Shown here: positions 41,309 through 50,130 of the stretch, piece by piece
How positions within the stretch are numbered: the first letter of the stretch is position 1
Layout: every line of letters begins with the position of its first letter
Origin: JABFRG01 sp046351415
Lineage (GTDB): Bacteria > Myxococcota_A > Polyangia > Polyangiales > Polyangiaceae
Assembly (NCBI GenBank): GCA_046351415.1
Contig: JAXLYO010000014.1
Span: 62,001-126,000, forward strand
Direction: 5' to 3'
DNA length: 64,000 nucleotides
The notes under the pieces: generated by a model
What the model was told of the DNA's origin: nothing
Seen by the model: the letters and a program-made list of their open reading frames with translations, nothing else
Databases searched by the model: none
Made by a program: the position numbers and the translations under genes

Positions 41309-41575
41309 CTAGAGGTTCGAGCGACACGCCTTCGTGTCGCCTTTGATACCGTTGCAGTTCGAGTTCGCAGGGCAATCGGACTGGCTCTTGCAAATCTTCA
41401 TGCACACGAGCTTGTCGCTGTTGCCCTTGCCGCACACCGCGCCATCGATGCACCCATCGGTGGCGCCTTCGTTCGTGCAGCTCTCTCCAAGGCCCGCCGT
41501 GCTGCCGCACGCGATCAAGAGTCCAATGATGAGGAGAGACCCGGTGATGGAACGAATCGAAGTCGAGATGTGCAT
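41309..41575 (-). CDS. Small Cys-rich lipoprotein
   Basis: From Met 41575 the 88-residue product has a lipoprotein signal (SLLIIGLLIAC) and about 60 mature residues. Eight Cys are spaced as in myxobacterial disulfide-rich modules (GESCTNEGATDGCIDGAVCG, KLVCMKICKSQSDCPANSNC). It has no catalytic motif. The frame from 41626 adds 17 codons before the signal and is less likely. Its function is unknown. Confidence 0.75.
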   Translation of the reverse strand: MHISTSIRSITGSLLIIGLLIACGSTAGLGESCTNEGATDGCIDGAVCGKGNSDKLVCMKICKSQSDCPANSNCNGIKGDTKACRSNL

Positions 41576-41674
41576 GGTGGTCGCTTCAGAATAACCGAGG
41601 CGGTTCTGCCCCGTCGATCTCACCATCGCGTCGTCCCGGTCCGTCGCAAGGCCCGCAAGAAATCCGTTAAATTA

Positions 41675-41693
41675 GATGATTTCTGAAATCATC
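41675..41693 (+). promoter_or_regulatory. Palindromic operator upstream of cysK
   Basis: GATGATTT-CTG-AAATCATC is a perfect inverted repeat with eight-base arms in an unusually AT-rich stretch (about 41664-41710), 83 bases before the cysK start. The GATG...CATC ends resemble sites of Rrf2-family regulators (NsrR/IscR/CymR type), some of which control cysteine synthesis. That assignment is inferred. Confidence 0.55.
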
Positions 41694-41775
41694 AATAAAT
41701 ACAGGCATTAACATGGTCCCTAAAATGGCGTCTGACCGTGGACAAAGTCCGGGTACGTCTTATTCTAGTCCTCCC

Positions 41776-42762
41776 ATGACCCGTATCTACGAAGACAACT
41801 CACGCTCCATCGGCAAGACTCCGCTCATTCGCATCTCGCGTATCACCAAAGACGCAGGGGCCACGGTGCTCGCGAAGATCGAGGGGCGCAATCCGGCCTA
41901 CTCGGTGAAGTGCCGCATCGGCGCGGCCATGGTCTGGGACGCGGAAGCCAAGGGTGACCTGAAGCCCGGCAAGGCGATTGTCGAAGCGACGAGTGGCAAT
42001 ACGGGAATCGCGCTCGCGTTCGCAGCCGCTTCGCGCGGCTACGAGTGCGTGCTCACCATGCCCGAGTCGATGAGCCTCGAGCGTCGCAAAGTGCTCGTCG
42101 CGTTCGGGGCAAAGCTGGTGCTCACGCCCGCTGCGCAAGGCATGAAGGGCGCGATCGCGAAGGCCGAGGAGCTCGCGACGACGCAGCCAGACAAGTACGT
42201 TCTCATGCGCCAGTTCGACAATCCGGCGAACCCCAAAGTCCACGAAGACACGACGGGACCCGAGATCTGGGAGGACACGGGCGGTGCCATCGACATCCTC
42301 GTGTGCGGCGTCGGTACGGGCGGAACGATCACCGGTGTTAGCCGCTACATCAAGAACACGAAGGGCAAGAAGATCACGTCGGTGGCGGTCGAGCCCACGC
42401 ACTCCCCCGTCATCACGCAAGCGATGAAGGGCGAACCGCTCGTCCCCGGTCCGCACAAGATTCAAGGCATTGGCGCGGGCTTCATCCCGAAGAACCTCGA
42501 CATCTCGGTCGTCGACAAGGTCGAGCAGGTCTCGAATGAAGACGCCATCGCCATGGCGCGCAGGCTCGCCAAAGAAGAGGGCATTCTCTGCGGCATCAGC
42601 TGCGGTGCGGCCATGGTCGGCGCGTTGCGGATGGCAGAAGACCCTGCAAACAAGGGCAAAACCATCGTTGTCGTGCTCCCCGACGGTGGCGAGCGCTACC
42701 TCACGAGTGCGCTCTTCGAAGGCATGTTCGACGAAATCGTCGCGGCCAAAGCGCCCGTCTGA
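41776..42762 (+). CDS. cysK: Cysteine synthase A (O-acetylserine sulfhydrylase)
   Basis: The start at 41776 is chosen because MTRIYEDNSRSIGKTPL matches the family N-terminus; the frame opens 21 codons earlier. The 328-residue PLP enzyme has Lys45 in NPAYSVKCRIG, the substrate loop ATSGNTG (71-77) and GVGTGGTITGVSRY for phosphate binding. It makes cysteine from O-acetylserine and sulfide. cysE follows after 48 bases, giving the full two-step pathway from serine in one unit. The upstream palindrome suggests regulation by a cysteine- or redox-responsive factor. Confidence 0.95.
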   Translation: MTRIYEDNSRSIGKTPLIRISRITKDAGATVLAKIEGRNPAYSVKCRIGAAMVWDAEAKGDLKPGKAIVEATSGNTGIALAFAAASRGYECVLTMPESMSLERRKVLVAFGAKLVLTPAAQGMKGAIAKAEELATTQPDKYVLMRQFDNPANPKVHEDTTGPEIWEDTGGAIDILVCGVGTGGTITGVSRYIKNTKGKKITSVAVEPTHSPVITQAMKGEPLVPGPHKIQGIGAGFIPKNLDISVVDKVEQVSNEDAIAMARRLAKEEGILCGISCGAAMVGALRMAEDPANKGKTIVVVLPDGGERYLTSALFEGMFDEIVAAKAPV

Positions 42763-42810
42763 ACGAGACCCTTCCGTCCGTGCGCGCTGTCGCGCTAGAA
42801 GGGAAGGGGC

Positions 42811-43776
42811 ATGAACATCGGCCACAAGGCGCCATCGCTCCTCGCAGAGCTCACGACGAAGCTCGTCGATGATTACCGCTCGGACCCTCGGGCCCAGCGC
42901 ATCAATCGACACTTCCTTCCGTCTCGCAAAGAGATTGCGGAGGTCATCGAGCTTCTGTTCAGCCTCTTCTATCCTGGGTTCTTCGGCCGCGAGGACGTGA
43001 GCGACACGAATGTGTCGTACCACGTCGGTATGACGCTCACGGAGCTCGACGAGAAGCTCCATCGGCAAATCGAACGATGCTTGTGCCACGGCGCGGAACT
43101 CGCCGATCTCGAACACGATGTCGAAGTTCCACCTTGCCGGAGCCACGCGCGCGCGGTGACCGATGCGTTTCTCGGACGCCTGCCAGAGCTACGGCGCCAG
43201 CTCATCGACGACCTCCAAGCCGCGTTCGATGGCGACCCTGCAGCCAAGAGTCTCGACGAAATCGTTCTCGCCTATCCCGGCTTGCTCGCCGTAACGGTTC
43301 ATCGCGTGGCCCACGAGCTCTACCGACTCGGCGTGCCGATGCTGCCTCGCATCATGGCGGAGTGGGCCCACACGAAGACGGGCGCGGACATTCACCCGGG
43401 TGCGAACATCGGTCCTCGCTTCTTCATCGATCATGCGACGGGAGTCGTTGTCGGCGAAACGACTGAAATCGGCGCCAATGTGAAGCTCTATCAAGGCGTC
43501 ACCCTGGGCGCGCTTTCGTTTCCGAAGGACGAAGAGGGTCAGCTCATTCGCGGAACGAAGCGCCACCCGACGGTCCGCGACAACGTCACCATTTACGCCA
43601 ACGCCACCGTTCTCGGTGGGCGCACGGTATTGGAGCAGGGAAGCGTCATCGGCGGTTCCGTTTTCGTGACGCGCTCCGTTCCTGCGGGCTCACGCATCGC
43701 GCTGAAGCCCGCGGAGGTCACGCTGAGTCCCCTCAAGCCGGGCGAAGATCCCTTCGTGCTCGACTTCGAAATTTGA
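42811..43776 (+). CDS. cysE: Serine O-acetyltransferase
   Basis: The 321-residue protein has the SAT N-terminal helical domain and a left-handed beta-helix of hexapeptide repeats. Visible is HTKTGADIHPGANIGPRFFIDHATGVVVGETTEIGANV in pieces, then KLYQGVTLGA and a HPTVRDNVTIYANATVLGG block. The His of IDHATG and the preceding Asp are the expected catalytic pair. It acetylates serine with acetyl-CoA. GAAGGGG precedes the ATG. The length and long N-terminal domain resemble the EpsC-like forms. The protein ends DFEI, so the C-terminal Ile that docks into CysK is present and a cysteine synthase complex is plausible. Confidence 0.95.
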   Translation: MNIGHKAPSLLAELTTKLVDDYRSDPRAQRINRHFLPSRKEIAEVIELLFSLFYPGFFGREDVSDTNVSYHVGMTLTELDEKLHRQIERCLCHGAELADLEHDVEVPPCRSHARAVTDAFLGRLPELRRQLIDDLQAAFDGDPAAKSLDEIVLAYPGLLAVTVHRVAHELYRLGVPMLPRIMAEWAHTKTGADIHPGANIGPRFFIDHATGVVVGETTEIGANVKLYQGVTLGALSFPKDEEGQLIRGTKRHPTVRDNVTIYANATVLGGRTVLEQGSVIGGSVFVTRSVPAGSRIALKPAEVTLSPLKPGEDPFVLDFEI

Positions 43777-43802
43777 GCCACCGCTGAAACGAACCAAAAC
43801 AA

Positions 43803-44927
43803 ATGTCCGCGACTTCCTCTCCCTCGCTTTCCGTTCCCACCATCGACCTTGCCGACCTCACGGGAGGTGACCCGGAAAAGGCGAGGCAAGCGGAGACCGA
43901 CCTGCGGCTCGCCTTTGGAACGCTGGGCCTCGTTTACGTAAAGGGCCACGGCATCGACAACGCGGAGCTCCTTCGTTTCTACGACGCTTTCCGCTCCTTC
44001 GTTGCGCGTGAGGCCGCCGCAAAGATGCCGTATGCGAGCGCCCAGAACTGGTACCAGCGCGGGTGGACACCCCCGAACACGGAAGTCGCCGTCGCAGCGG
44101 GCGGGCAGCCAGACTTCAAGGAATGCTACTTCGTCGCGCCCTACGATGCGGACCCGGACCTCGCTAGGCAGTTTCCCGAGCTCTACCCGCCGAACATCTT
44201 TCCGAACCCGGCAGTGCCCGGCTTCGAAGAAGGTTTCATCAAGCTCGGTCGAAGCTTGCATGATGCAGGTACGATTCTCCTCCGTGGTTGCGCACGCGCC
44301 CTCGGGCTCGAGGCCGACGCCTTCACCAAGCTCGCGGCCAAGGGCGCTCACGTCACGCGCGTGCTCAATTACTTGCCGCTCGAGGAGAAGCAGGTCGGCT
44401 CCGGCATTCTTTGGGGCGAAGAACACACCGATTTCAACATGCTCACGCTGCTGCCGGGTGGGCGCTTCTATGACCCTTCAGGCAAGCCTGCCGCGCCGCC
44501 CGACGACAAAAGCGGACTCTTTCTCCGCACGCGCGCAACGGCGGAGCATCCGCAAGGTCGGCAAGTGCGTGGTCGCGCACCTGAAGGCTGCATCACGGTG
44601 CAGGTCGGCCAGCAGCTCGAGATTCTGACGGGGGGCGCCCTTCTCGCGACCCCACACGTCATCACGGCTCCGGGCGTGGCCGCGTGGTCGCGCCTTTCGA
44701 GCGCCCACTTCGTCCATGTGAGTGCAGACGAGGTGCTCTATCCGCTGCCGGCGTTCCGGAACGAGAAGTCGATGCGTGACTACGGGCCGCCGGCGCTCGC
44801 GGGGACCTATGCCATCAAGACGCTCGTCGACATCGGCCTCGCACCGAAGTCGGCGCTCGAGCGTCTCGGGTACCGCCACTACGACCGACTCGACACGATG
44901 CGCGCCCACGGGCAGTCCGCATCGTAG
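43803..44927 (+). CDS. Isopenicillin-N-synthase-like 2-oxoglutarate/Fe(II) oxygenase
   Basis: The 374-residue protein has the DIOX N-terminal region (VPTIDLADL, LGLVYVKGHGID) and a double-stranded beta-helix core. The iron ligands are His208 and Asp210 (EEHTDFNMLTLLPGG) and His285 (TPHVITAPG). Arg297-x-Ser299 (RLSS) would bind 2-oxoglutarate or the substrate carboxylate. It starts 26 bases after cysE without a clear ribosome site and is probably in the same unit. Family members hydroxylate, desaturate or cyclise small molecules and peptides. Position beside cysteine synthesis hints at a thiol or Cys-derived substrate, which is speculation. Confidence 0.88.
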   Translation: MSATSSPSLSVPTIDLADLTGGDPEKARQAETDLRLAFGTLGLVYVKGHGIDNAELLRFYDAFRSFVAREAAAKMPYASAQNWYQRGWTPPNTEVAVAAGGQPDFKECYFVAPYDADPDLARQFPELYPPNIFPNPAVPGFEEGFIKLGRSLHDAGTILLRGCARALGLEADAFTKLAAKGAHVTRVLNYLPLEEKQVGSGILWGEEHTDFNMLTLLPGGRFYDPSGKPAAPPDDKSGLFLRTRATAEHPQGRQVRGRAPEGCITVQVGQQLEILTGGALLATPHVITAPGVAAWSRLSSAHFVHVSADEVLYPLPAFRNEKSMRDYGPPALAGTYAIKTLVDIGLAPKSALERLGYRHYDRLDTMRAHGQSAS

Positions 44928-44930
44928 TCT

Positions 44931-45950
44931 TCATTGACCGCAGACGAGCTCGAAGTCGCGCGCCACTGCCATGTGCTGCATGTTCGAGGCTTTGCTCTCG
45001 CCCCCTAGAAGCGGCGGCATGAGGTCCGAGAGTGGCGTGTACACCGACGTGTCGAAGACGAGGCCGGTGGGAAACGACTTCGACTTGATGACGAGCGGAA
45101 CTTCTTTGGTGTTGAGAGCACCATCGACCAAAACCCAGTCGTAGGGCTTCGAACGATTGGTGCTCGTGTTGCCGTTGCCTGCGCCGTCGTCTGGAAACGT
45201 GGCTGGAATCGTCACGACAGGAGCGAGGGCGGGAAGCAATTCCTCCGAGCGCATGTCGGTGTTGAAGTCGCCACCGATGACGACGTAGGCGCCAGCCGGT
45301 ACGTTCGTCTGTATGAACGCCGTGAGCGCGTCGCCTTCGAGCTTGCGCTCGGTCGAACTGGAGGTGAGGAGGTGGACGCTCACGGCCCAGAGGTCCTTCT
45401 TGCCGGGTACGTCGATTTGCGCCCACGCGAAGCTGCGATTCGTCACGCGGGGGTCGATCCATTCGCCAGAGCTGAGGATCGGGAAGCGGGTCACGATGCC
45501 GTTCGGAATCTGTCCGCCGCCGCGCGAAAACGAGAACTGCTTGCCGAACGCGACGTCGACGAACTCACGCAGTTCGCCCGCGGAGTTGTTCTTGTAGTTG
45601 AACTCCTGGATCATCACGACATCTGGGATGAGCGCCTGGAAGATGCGGATGCCCGATCCTTCTTCGTAGCTTTGCTTGTTGCCGCTCGTGATGTTGCCGG
45701 CGAGCAGTCGCACGCGAATGGGGCCCGCCCCCGGCGTGCACGGGTCCGTCGGTCGCGCGTCTGGGTTGTAGAATACATCCGAGGTCGTTCCGCCGTCGGT
45801 CGGCGGAGTCGTTCCGTCTACCGCGACACTTCCGTCTTTCGAGATGACTCCAGAGTCGTCCGTGGCGGGGTTTCCGTTGTCAGAGCAGGCAACGAAACCC
45901 AGGGATACGAGGGCAGGAAGGAAGAGGAACCACGAAGACGACGCACGCAT
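44931..45950 (-). CDS. Endonuclease/exonuclease/phosphatase-family lipoprotein
   Basis: From Met 45950 the 339-residue product has a lipoprotein signal ending LGFVAC (Cys22) and an Asp/Gly/Thr linker. The EEP fold follows: RVRLLAGNITSGNK, VMIQEFNY (metal Glu), AVSVHLLTSS (His), VIGGDFNTDM (Asp, Asn) and YDWVLVD. The usual final SDHxP is replaced by NMQHMAV, keeping the His. Such exported enzymes cleave phosphodiesters of DNA, lipids or sugars. It ends three bases from the oxygenase stop on the other strand. Its start is 62 bases from a divergent cupredoxin-like gene. Confidence 0.88.
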   Translation of the reverse strand: MRASSSWFLFLPALVSLGFVACSDNGNPATDDSGVISKDGSVAVDGTTPPTDGGTTSDVFYNPDARPTDPCTPGAGPIRVRLLAGNITSGNKQSYEEGSGIRIFQALIPDVVMIQEFNYKNNSAGELREFVDVAFGKQFSFSRGGGQIPNGIVTRFPILSSGEWIDPRVTNRSFAWAQIDVPGKKDLWAVSVHLLTSSSTERKLEGDALTAFIQTNVPAGAYVVIGGDFNTDMRSEELLPALAPVVTIPATFPDDGAGNGNTSTNRSKPYDWVLVDGALNTKEVPLVIKSKSFPTGLVFDTSVYTPLSDLMPPLLGGESKASNMQHMAVARDFELVCGQ

Positions 45951-46012
45951 GATGCTCCAGCATGCCTCTAACGATTGCGCCTCGCACCAGGAATTGCGAT
46001 ACCATCGCACGA

Positions 46013-46387
46013 ATGGGACAACCTCTTCCGCCGCTCGGTTTCGCCGCGCTCGCCGCGCTCAGCTTCGTCAGTGTCGCCAGTGTAAGTGGGTGTAGCAAGA
46101 AGGCGACCGAGCCTGAACTCGTCTCTGGTCACGTTGCGATCACTGCCGGCGAAGATGGCTTTTCGCCGAGCGCGATCGCCGTCAAGAAGGGCAGCCCCCT
46201 CACGCTCGACTTCAAGCGCACGTCAGAGAAAACCTGCGCCACGGAAGTGGTTTTCCCGGAGCTCAAGATCGAGAAGCCGCTCCCACTCGGTCAAGTCGTC
46301 TCGATCGACGTACCCACGGATGCCGATCGCACGATCACGTTTCAGTGCGGGATGGCGATGTACAAGTCGAAAGTCGTCATTCGCTGA
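46013..46387 (+). CDS. Cupredoxin-like copper-binding lipoprotein
   Basis: From Met 46013 the 124-residue product has a lipoprotein signal ending VSGC (Cys27) and a single cupredoxin-type domain. Likely copper ligands are Cys75 (EKTCATEVVFPEL), Cys112 and Met114 (FQCGMAM). This matches a group of small bacterial cupredoxin-1 proteins with TC..VVFP and F.CGM motifs. It probably binds or transfers copper or electrons in the envelope. The divergent promoter region shared with the EEP lipoprotein is only 62 bases. Several heme-motif lipoproteins lie next to it. Confidence 0.85.
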   Translation: MGQPLPPLGFAALAALSFVSVASVSGCSKKATEPELVSGHVAITAGEDGFSPSAIAVKKGSPLTLDFKRTSEKTCATEVVFPELKIEKPLPLGQVVSIDVPTDADRTITFQCGMAMYKSKVVIR

Positions 46388-46413
46388 CGCCGTGAAAGCT
46401 CCGCGCCCCGCGA

Positions 46414-46432
46414 GCGTTCGGACGTCGAACGC
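46414..46432. other. Hairpin between convergent genes
   Basis: GCGTTCG (46414-46420) and CGAACGC (46426-46432) pair perfectly around GACGT. It lies between the convergent cupredoxin-like gene and the CIGCH lipoprotein gene. There is no T-run, so a terminator role is only possible. Confidence 0.4.
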
Positions 46433-46462
46433 GGTCACGGGCACGTGCGAACGGGAACGCGC

Positions 46463-47917
46463 TCAGCGATCGACGCCGTCGTAGTGGACGATTTGTGTTT
46501 CGATGGTTCGAACGAACGCTTCCGGCGGGAAGTCGAACGACCAGGTGTAGTCGGTGGGGAAGCTCTTTCGAACCTTCGTGCGGCCGGCTTTCGGGAACTT
46601 GGCTTCGTCGGCCAGAATGCCTTCCGGACCAAGGCCGGGAAGCCCTGCGTGCTGATGGCAGCCGATGCAGTTCGTCTGAGCGTTCTTGTCGCCCTTTTCG
46701 ATGTACGGGTTGCTTGCCCAGCTGGGGCCGCCCACGGCATCGGGGTAGACTGCCTTGAGGGCGTCGCCGAGGGAACCGGTGAACCCTCCCTTCGGGTCCG
46801 GATCGCGTTCGTCGTAAGCCGTCGCGACCGCCATCTTGTAGTTCGTCCAGGGAGCTCCGAGCGCCTTGATCTCAGCAGGCCGATCGGCTCCGAAGTCGCT
46901 ATCGGGCGTGTCGGAGAACCAAATCGTGATCCAGAGCCAATCGCGAAGCTCTTTGGTGATGAGGTGGATGCCGTTCAGCCAGTAGCTCGAACCATCCGAC
47001 GTCTTCATCGTGTAGATCTGGTTCGCGGTCGGCGTGACTTCGTGGTCTCCATTGCCCCAGCCGCCATTGTCGGCGGAGCCGTCCATACGAGACTTGAGCG
47101 CTGCAGCCGAGGTGTCGTGAACGGTGACCTTGTTGTCGAACGCGTTTCGGGACCACGAAGCTTTGATGACGGCCGCGTCGATCGGAAACTCCGTCTTGTA
47201 GCACTGCGAGAAGTTCGTCGCAGACGGCGGCGGCGCGTCGTCCGCGAGCGTCGGCAGAATCTTCAGGCACTTGTAGGCGGTGCCGTAGTTGCGCAGGAAG
47301 TGACGGAAGTAACCTGGGCTGTAGGAAACACGACCGTTTCCACCGAGCCCTTGCACGCCCTGTTGATCAACTACGGCCTTGATGCGTCGGATGTAGTCGT
47401 CGTTGCTCCACGAGCCCGCACTGGTCGCGTTCCAATCGAAGACCTTGTCGATCTGCTTCTCGGTGAACGGCGTGCGGTTCTTGCGCTGCGTTTTCGTGAG
47501 GTCGCCGTAGGCCTTGCCGAAGATTCGTTCGAAGTCATCGCGGCCGTACCAGGTGCGAAACACCGGGAGCGTGACCGTCGCGAGGGTACCCCCGTCGCGC
47601 GGCTGACCCGCATCGAGCAAGCCGCCATCGGCGTCGAGTTTGATCATCTTCTCCTGCACCTTCACGGGTTGCAGGATCTTGGCGATCGCCTTCCACGCGA
47701 CTTCGCGTCGCTTCTTTTGGGAGAGAGCGAGTTCTTCCGTACGCGCGCGAAGAGCGGGGTCGGCCTTGTAAGGCACGGCAGGCCCGACGAGCTTGCGCTC
47801 ACCAGGCCTGAGGTTGTCTTCCGTCTCGCCGTCGTCGCTTCCGCACGCCCCCAGACTGGACGCTCCGATGAGCGCAAAGAGGAGAGTGGAAACGACGGCG
47901 ACGGAGGATTTGCTCAT
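46463..47917 (-). CDS. Secreted lipoprotein with one c-type heme motif
   Basis: The 484-residue product has a lipoprotein signal ending SSLGAC (Cys25) and a single CIGCH motif at Cys417-His421, followed by HAGLPGLGP, typical of heme c attachment in secreted proteins. The rest is not a standard cytochrome c fold; motifs such as YWLNGIHLITKELRDW and WLWITIWFSD are not recognised. It sits directly upstream of the convergent hairpin, and its promoter region adjoins the 3' end of the next heme lipoprotein (25 bases), same strand. An envelope redox role is inferred. Confidence 0.82.
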   Translation of the reverse strand: MSKSSVAVVSTLLFALIGASSLGACGSDDGETEDNLRPGERKLVGPAVPYKADPALRARTEELALSQKKRREVAWKAIAKILQPVKVQEKMIKLDADGGLLDAGQPRDGGTLATVTLPVFRTWYGRDDFERIFGKAYGDLTKTQRKNRTPFTEKQIDKVFDWNATSAGSWSNDDYIRRIKAVVDQQGVQGLGGNGRVSYSPGYFRHFLRNYGTAYKCLKILPTLADDAPPPSATNFSQCYKTEFPIDAAVIKASWSRNAFDNKVTVHDTSAAALKSRMDGSADNGGWGNGDHEVTPTANQIYTMKTSDGSSYWLNGIHLITKELRDWLWITIWFSDTPDSDFGADRPAEIKALGAPWTNYKMAVATAYDERDPDPKGGFTGSLGDALKAVYPDAVGGPSWASNPYIEKGDKNAQTNCIGCHQHAGLPGLGPEGILADEAKFPKAGRTKVRKSFPTDYTWSFDFPPEAFVRTIETQIVHYDGVDR

Positions 47918-47942
47918 GTACGGGATACTTCCAATCGTAGCA

Positions 47943-49793
47943 TCAAGGTGTCGGGACGCTCTTCACGGCGCGGATCGCGACGTCGCTCGCCGCGATGTAC
48001 TCCTTCACCTTGCCCGGGACGCTCGCGTCGCGGACCAAGAAGTAGAGCCAGCCGTCCGAGCGGAAGTGCGGGAAGAGGGCGAACTGTGCAGGTCCCATCT
48101 TCGTGACCTTCGTCTTCTTGCCCGTGACGAAGTCGGCAACGTAGATGTCGGCGCTGCCCTTGCCTTCGTAGCTCGCGTTCGGGTACTCGCTCTTCGCGTT
48201 GTAGTGGTGGGTCGTGAGGAAGCGCTCATCGAAGGAGATGTTCGCCTTGTTGCCCGCCATACAGATCTTGCCGGCGTTCGCGAGGTTGAACTTGTAGCCG
48301 CTCGCATCCGTCGTCCAAGAGAGCTTGTCCATCGAGTAGCCAAGCTGCTTGCCGTTCGGACCCGAGATGCGGCTACCGAGAAGGTCGCCGGTGCGGGCCA
48401 TCATCGTGTCGCCGCGGTACGGCGTCTTGAGGGACACCGTCTGCTTGCGTTGGTAACCCGCCGCAGCGTCGTTGCCGCGCGCGACCATCACGTGGATTTC
48501 GATCGAGGCTTCCGCGCTCGCCGAGACGGTGCGGTCTTCACGCTCGCCACCTGAGTGGTTGTCGCTGTCGAACTTGCTGTTGACGATGAAGTGGTCGGAG
48601 ATGTCGTTGTCGCTCAGCTTCTGACCCACGGTCTGGTAGAGCTTCACCTCGCTGCCGACGGTGTTGCACTTGTTCTCGCGGAACGAGATGTTCGTCACCG
48701 ACATGTCGAGGAGCATGCTCTGCGCGCAGATCGCACCGCCGACGCTCGTTCCTTGGAACATGAACGACTTGTTGTCGGGGTAGAAGTCTGGGTCGTAGCG
48801 CGCCTCGGCATTGATGTCGCGCTTTCCGCCGGTGAGCGCAGCTTGGAGGTCGGCGATGACGGCCTTGCCCTGCGGCCCGCCGCCGTTCGCGACGAAGCGA
48901 CCGTCCGCGGACGCGCGCATCCAGTAGTAGGTCGTGTAGTCGAGCGCGCGGAGCACGCGAACCGTGCTGCCTTCTTGCGCCCACCCCTTGCCGTACGTCG
49001 TCGCCTCGGAGTTCGGGAAGACGTCGGCGCCGTTCGCTTGTTGCTTGAAGCACTCGATTGCGTCGGGGCTTGCACAGCCGAACATGGGCATGTTCGACGC
49101 ACGGTTTTGCGCCTGCCAGTTCGAGGTCTTCACCGCGCTCGCGTGAGCCTTGAGGGGGCCGAAGTCGTCCGTGCAGCTCGTGGGCTGGCCACCGGAAGAG
49201 ATGTATTGATCCATCTTCGGAAGGCCCTTCTTCACCCAAGTGAGGAGGGTCTCGTACTCGCCGGGCGTGAGACGCGGATAGGGCGACTCGATCGGCATCA
49301 GCATGTCCGAACGGAACTTCGCGTACTCGGCTTCCTGGCCTTTGAAGATCTCGTTCGCGAGGCGCTGACCTTGTTCGTAGGCGAGGGGGTGCTTGTCCTT
49401 GCGCACTTGAGCGGACGTTCCGAGGTGAACGCCGGCCGCCATCATGCCCGCCTTCGAAGGCGCGAAGGGCGAAGCCGGGTTATTCGGATCTTTACGGAGG
49501 TAGTTGATGCGCTCTTCTTGGGTGCGGTTACCGCCCCAGTACTTCATCGTCTCGAGGTACGCGTCACGCCAGTGGATCATGTTCGGCGCGCTCGCAGCGT
49601 CGTGGCAGTGTGCACATGCGCCTTCGTCGCCGGCAGGAACGAGATTCTTGTTGCCGATGATCGTGAGCGACTTCTTGGCGAGCTCGTCATCGGTCAAGTT
49701 GGCGACATCTACCTCTTCTTCGTCGGCCCCGCAGGCGGAGGCGAGGGGCAGGGTGACGAGAGTCAAAGCGAACAAGGACGAACGAATGCGCAT
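47943..49793 (-). CDS. Secreted lipoprotein with N-terminal heme c motif and propeller-like region
   Basis: The start at 49793 begins a lipoprotein signal ending LASAC (Cys21); the frame from 50132 is far longer but has no function upstream. The 616-residue product has CAHCH at Cys60-His64 and a later DDFGPLKAH region with paired Cys. Its C-terminal half has TolB-like strands (GKICMAGNKANISFDERFL, SADIYVADFVTGKKTKVT). Eight or more other Cys may form disulfides. It is probably co-transcribed with the CIGCH lipoprotein gene 25 bases downstream. The divergent neighbour also carries heme motifs. Confidence 0.82.
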   Translation of the reverse strand: MRIRSSLFALTLVTLPLASACGADEEEVDVANLTDDELAKKSLTIIGNKNLVPAGDEGACAHCHDAASAPNMIHWRDAYLETMKYWGGNRTQEERINYLRKDPNNPASPFAPSKAGMMAAGVHLGTSAQVRKDKHPLAYEQGQRLANEIFKGQEAEYAKFRSDMLMPIESPYPRLTPGEYETLLTWVKKGLPKMDQYISSGGQPTSCTDDFGPLKAHASAVKTSNWQAQNRASNMPMFGCASPDAIECFKQQANGADVFPNSEATTYGKGWAQEGSTVRVLRALDYTTYYWMRASADGRFVANGGGPQGKAVIADLQAALTGGKRDINAEARYDPDFYPDNKSFMFQGTSVGGAICAQSMLLDMSVTNISFRENKCNTVGSEVKLYQTVGQKLSDNDISDHFIVNSKFDSDNHSGGEREDRTVSASAEASIEIHVMVARGNDAAAGYQRKQTVSLKTPYRGDTMMARTGDLLGSRISGPNGKQLGYSMDKLSWTTDASGYKFNLANAGKICMAGNKANISFDERFLTTHHYNAKSEYPNASYEGKGSADIYVADFVTGKKTKVTKMGPAQFALFPHFRSDGWLYFLVRDASVPGKVKEYIAASDVAIRAVKSVPTP

Positions 49794-50130
49794 GGCAGCG
49801 AGAATAGCACGCCCGCTATTTGTGCACGTCGAAAGTTGAGCCGTTTTCATTTTCTTTTCGCTGTCGAGTGAGACGATGGAGAGAGGCCGATGGGTGGATC
49901 GTACACGACTCAGTCCGCCCGTCGTTCGTGCCTCGTTCGCGCGGCACTTGTCACATCTTCCTAGTCGCGGCGAGGGCTCGCGATGGCGGTTCCAGTTGCA
50001 CTGAAACGAGGTCTTGCGAGTGCCACTTCCATGGCGGTGCGCGCGGCGGTCCGCGGTCGAGAAAATCGTCTCGAGAAAGCGTTGCGCTTCCTTGCGCAGA
50101 GGGTGTCTGCATGCGACACTCGCCGGCAGC
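49794..50130. other. Divergent intergenic region between heme-motif lipoprotein genes
   Basis: These 337 bases hold no gene I can support. On the minus side there is a possible extended -10 (TGCTATTCT) close to the start at 49793, without a matching -35. A small stem TGCGC/GCGCA lies near 50085. Otherwise I see nothing distinctive. Confidence 0.45.
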
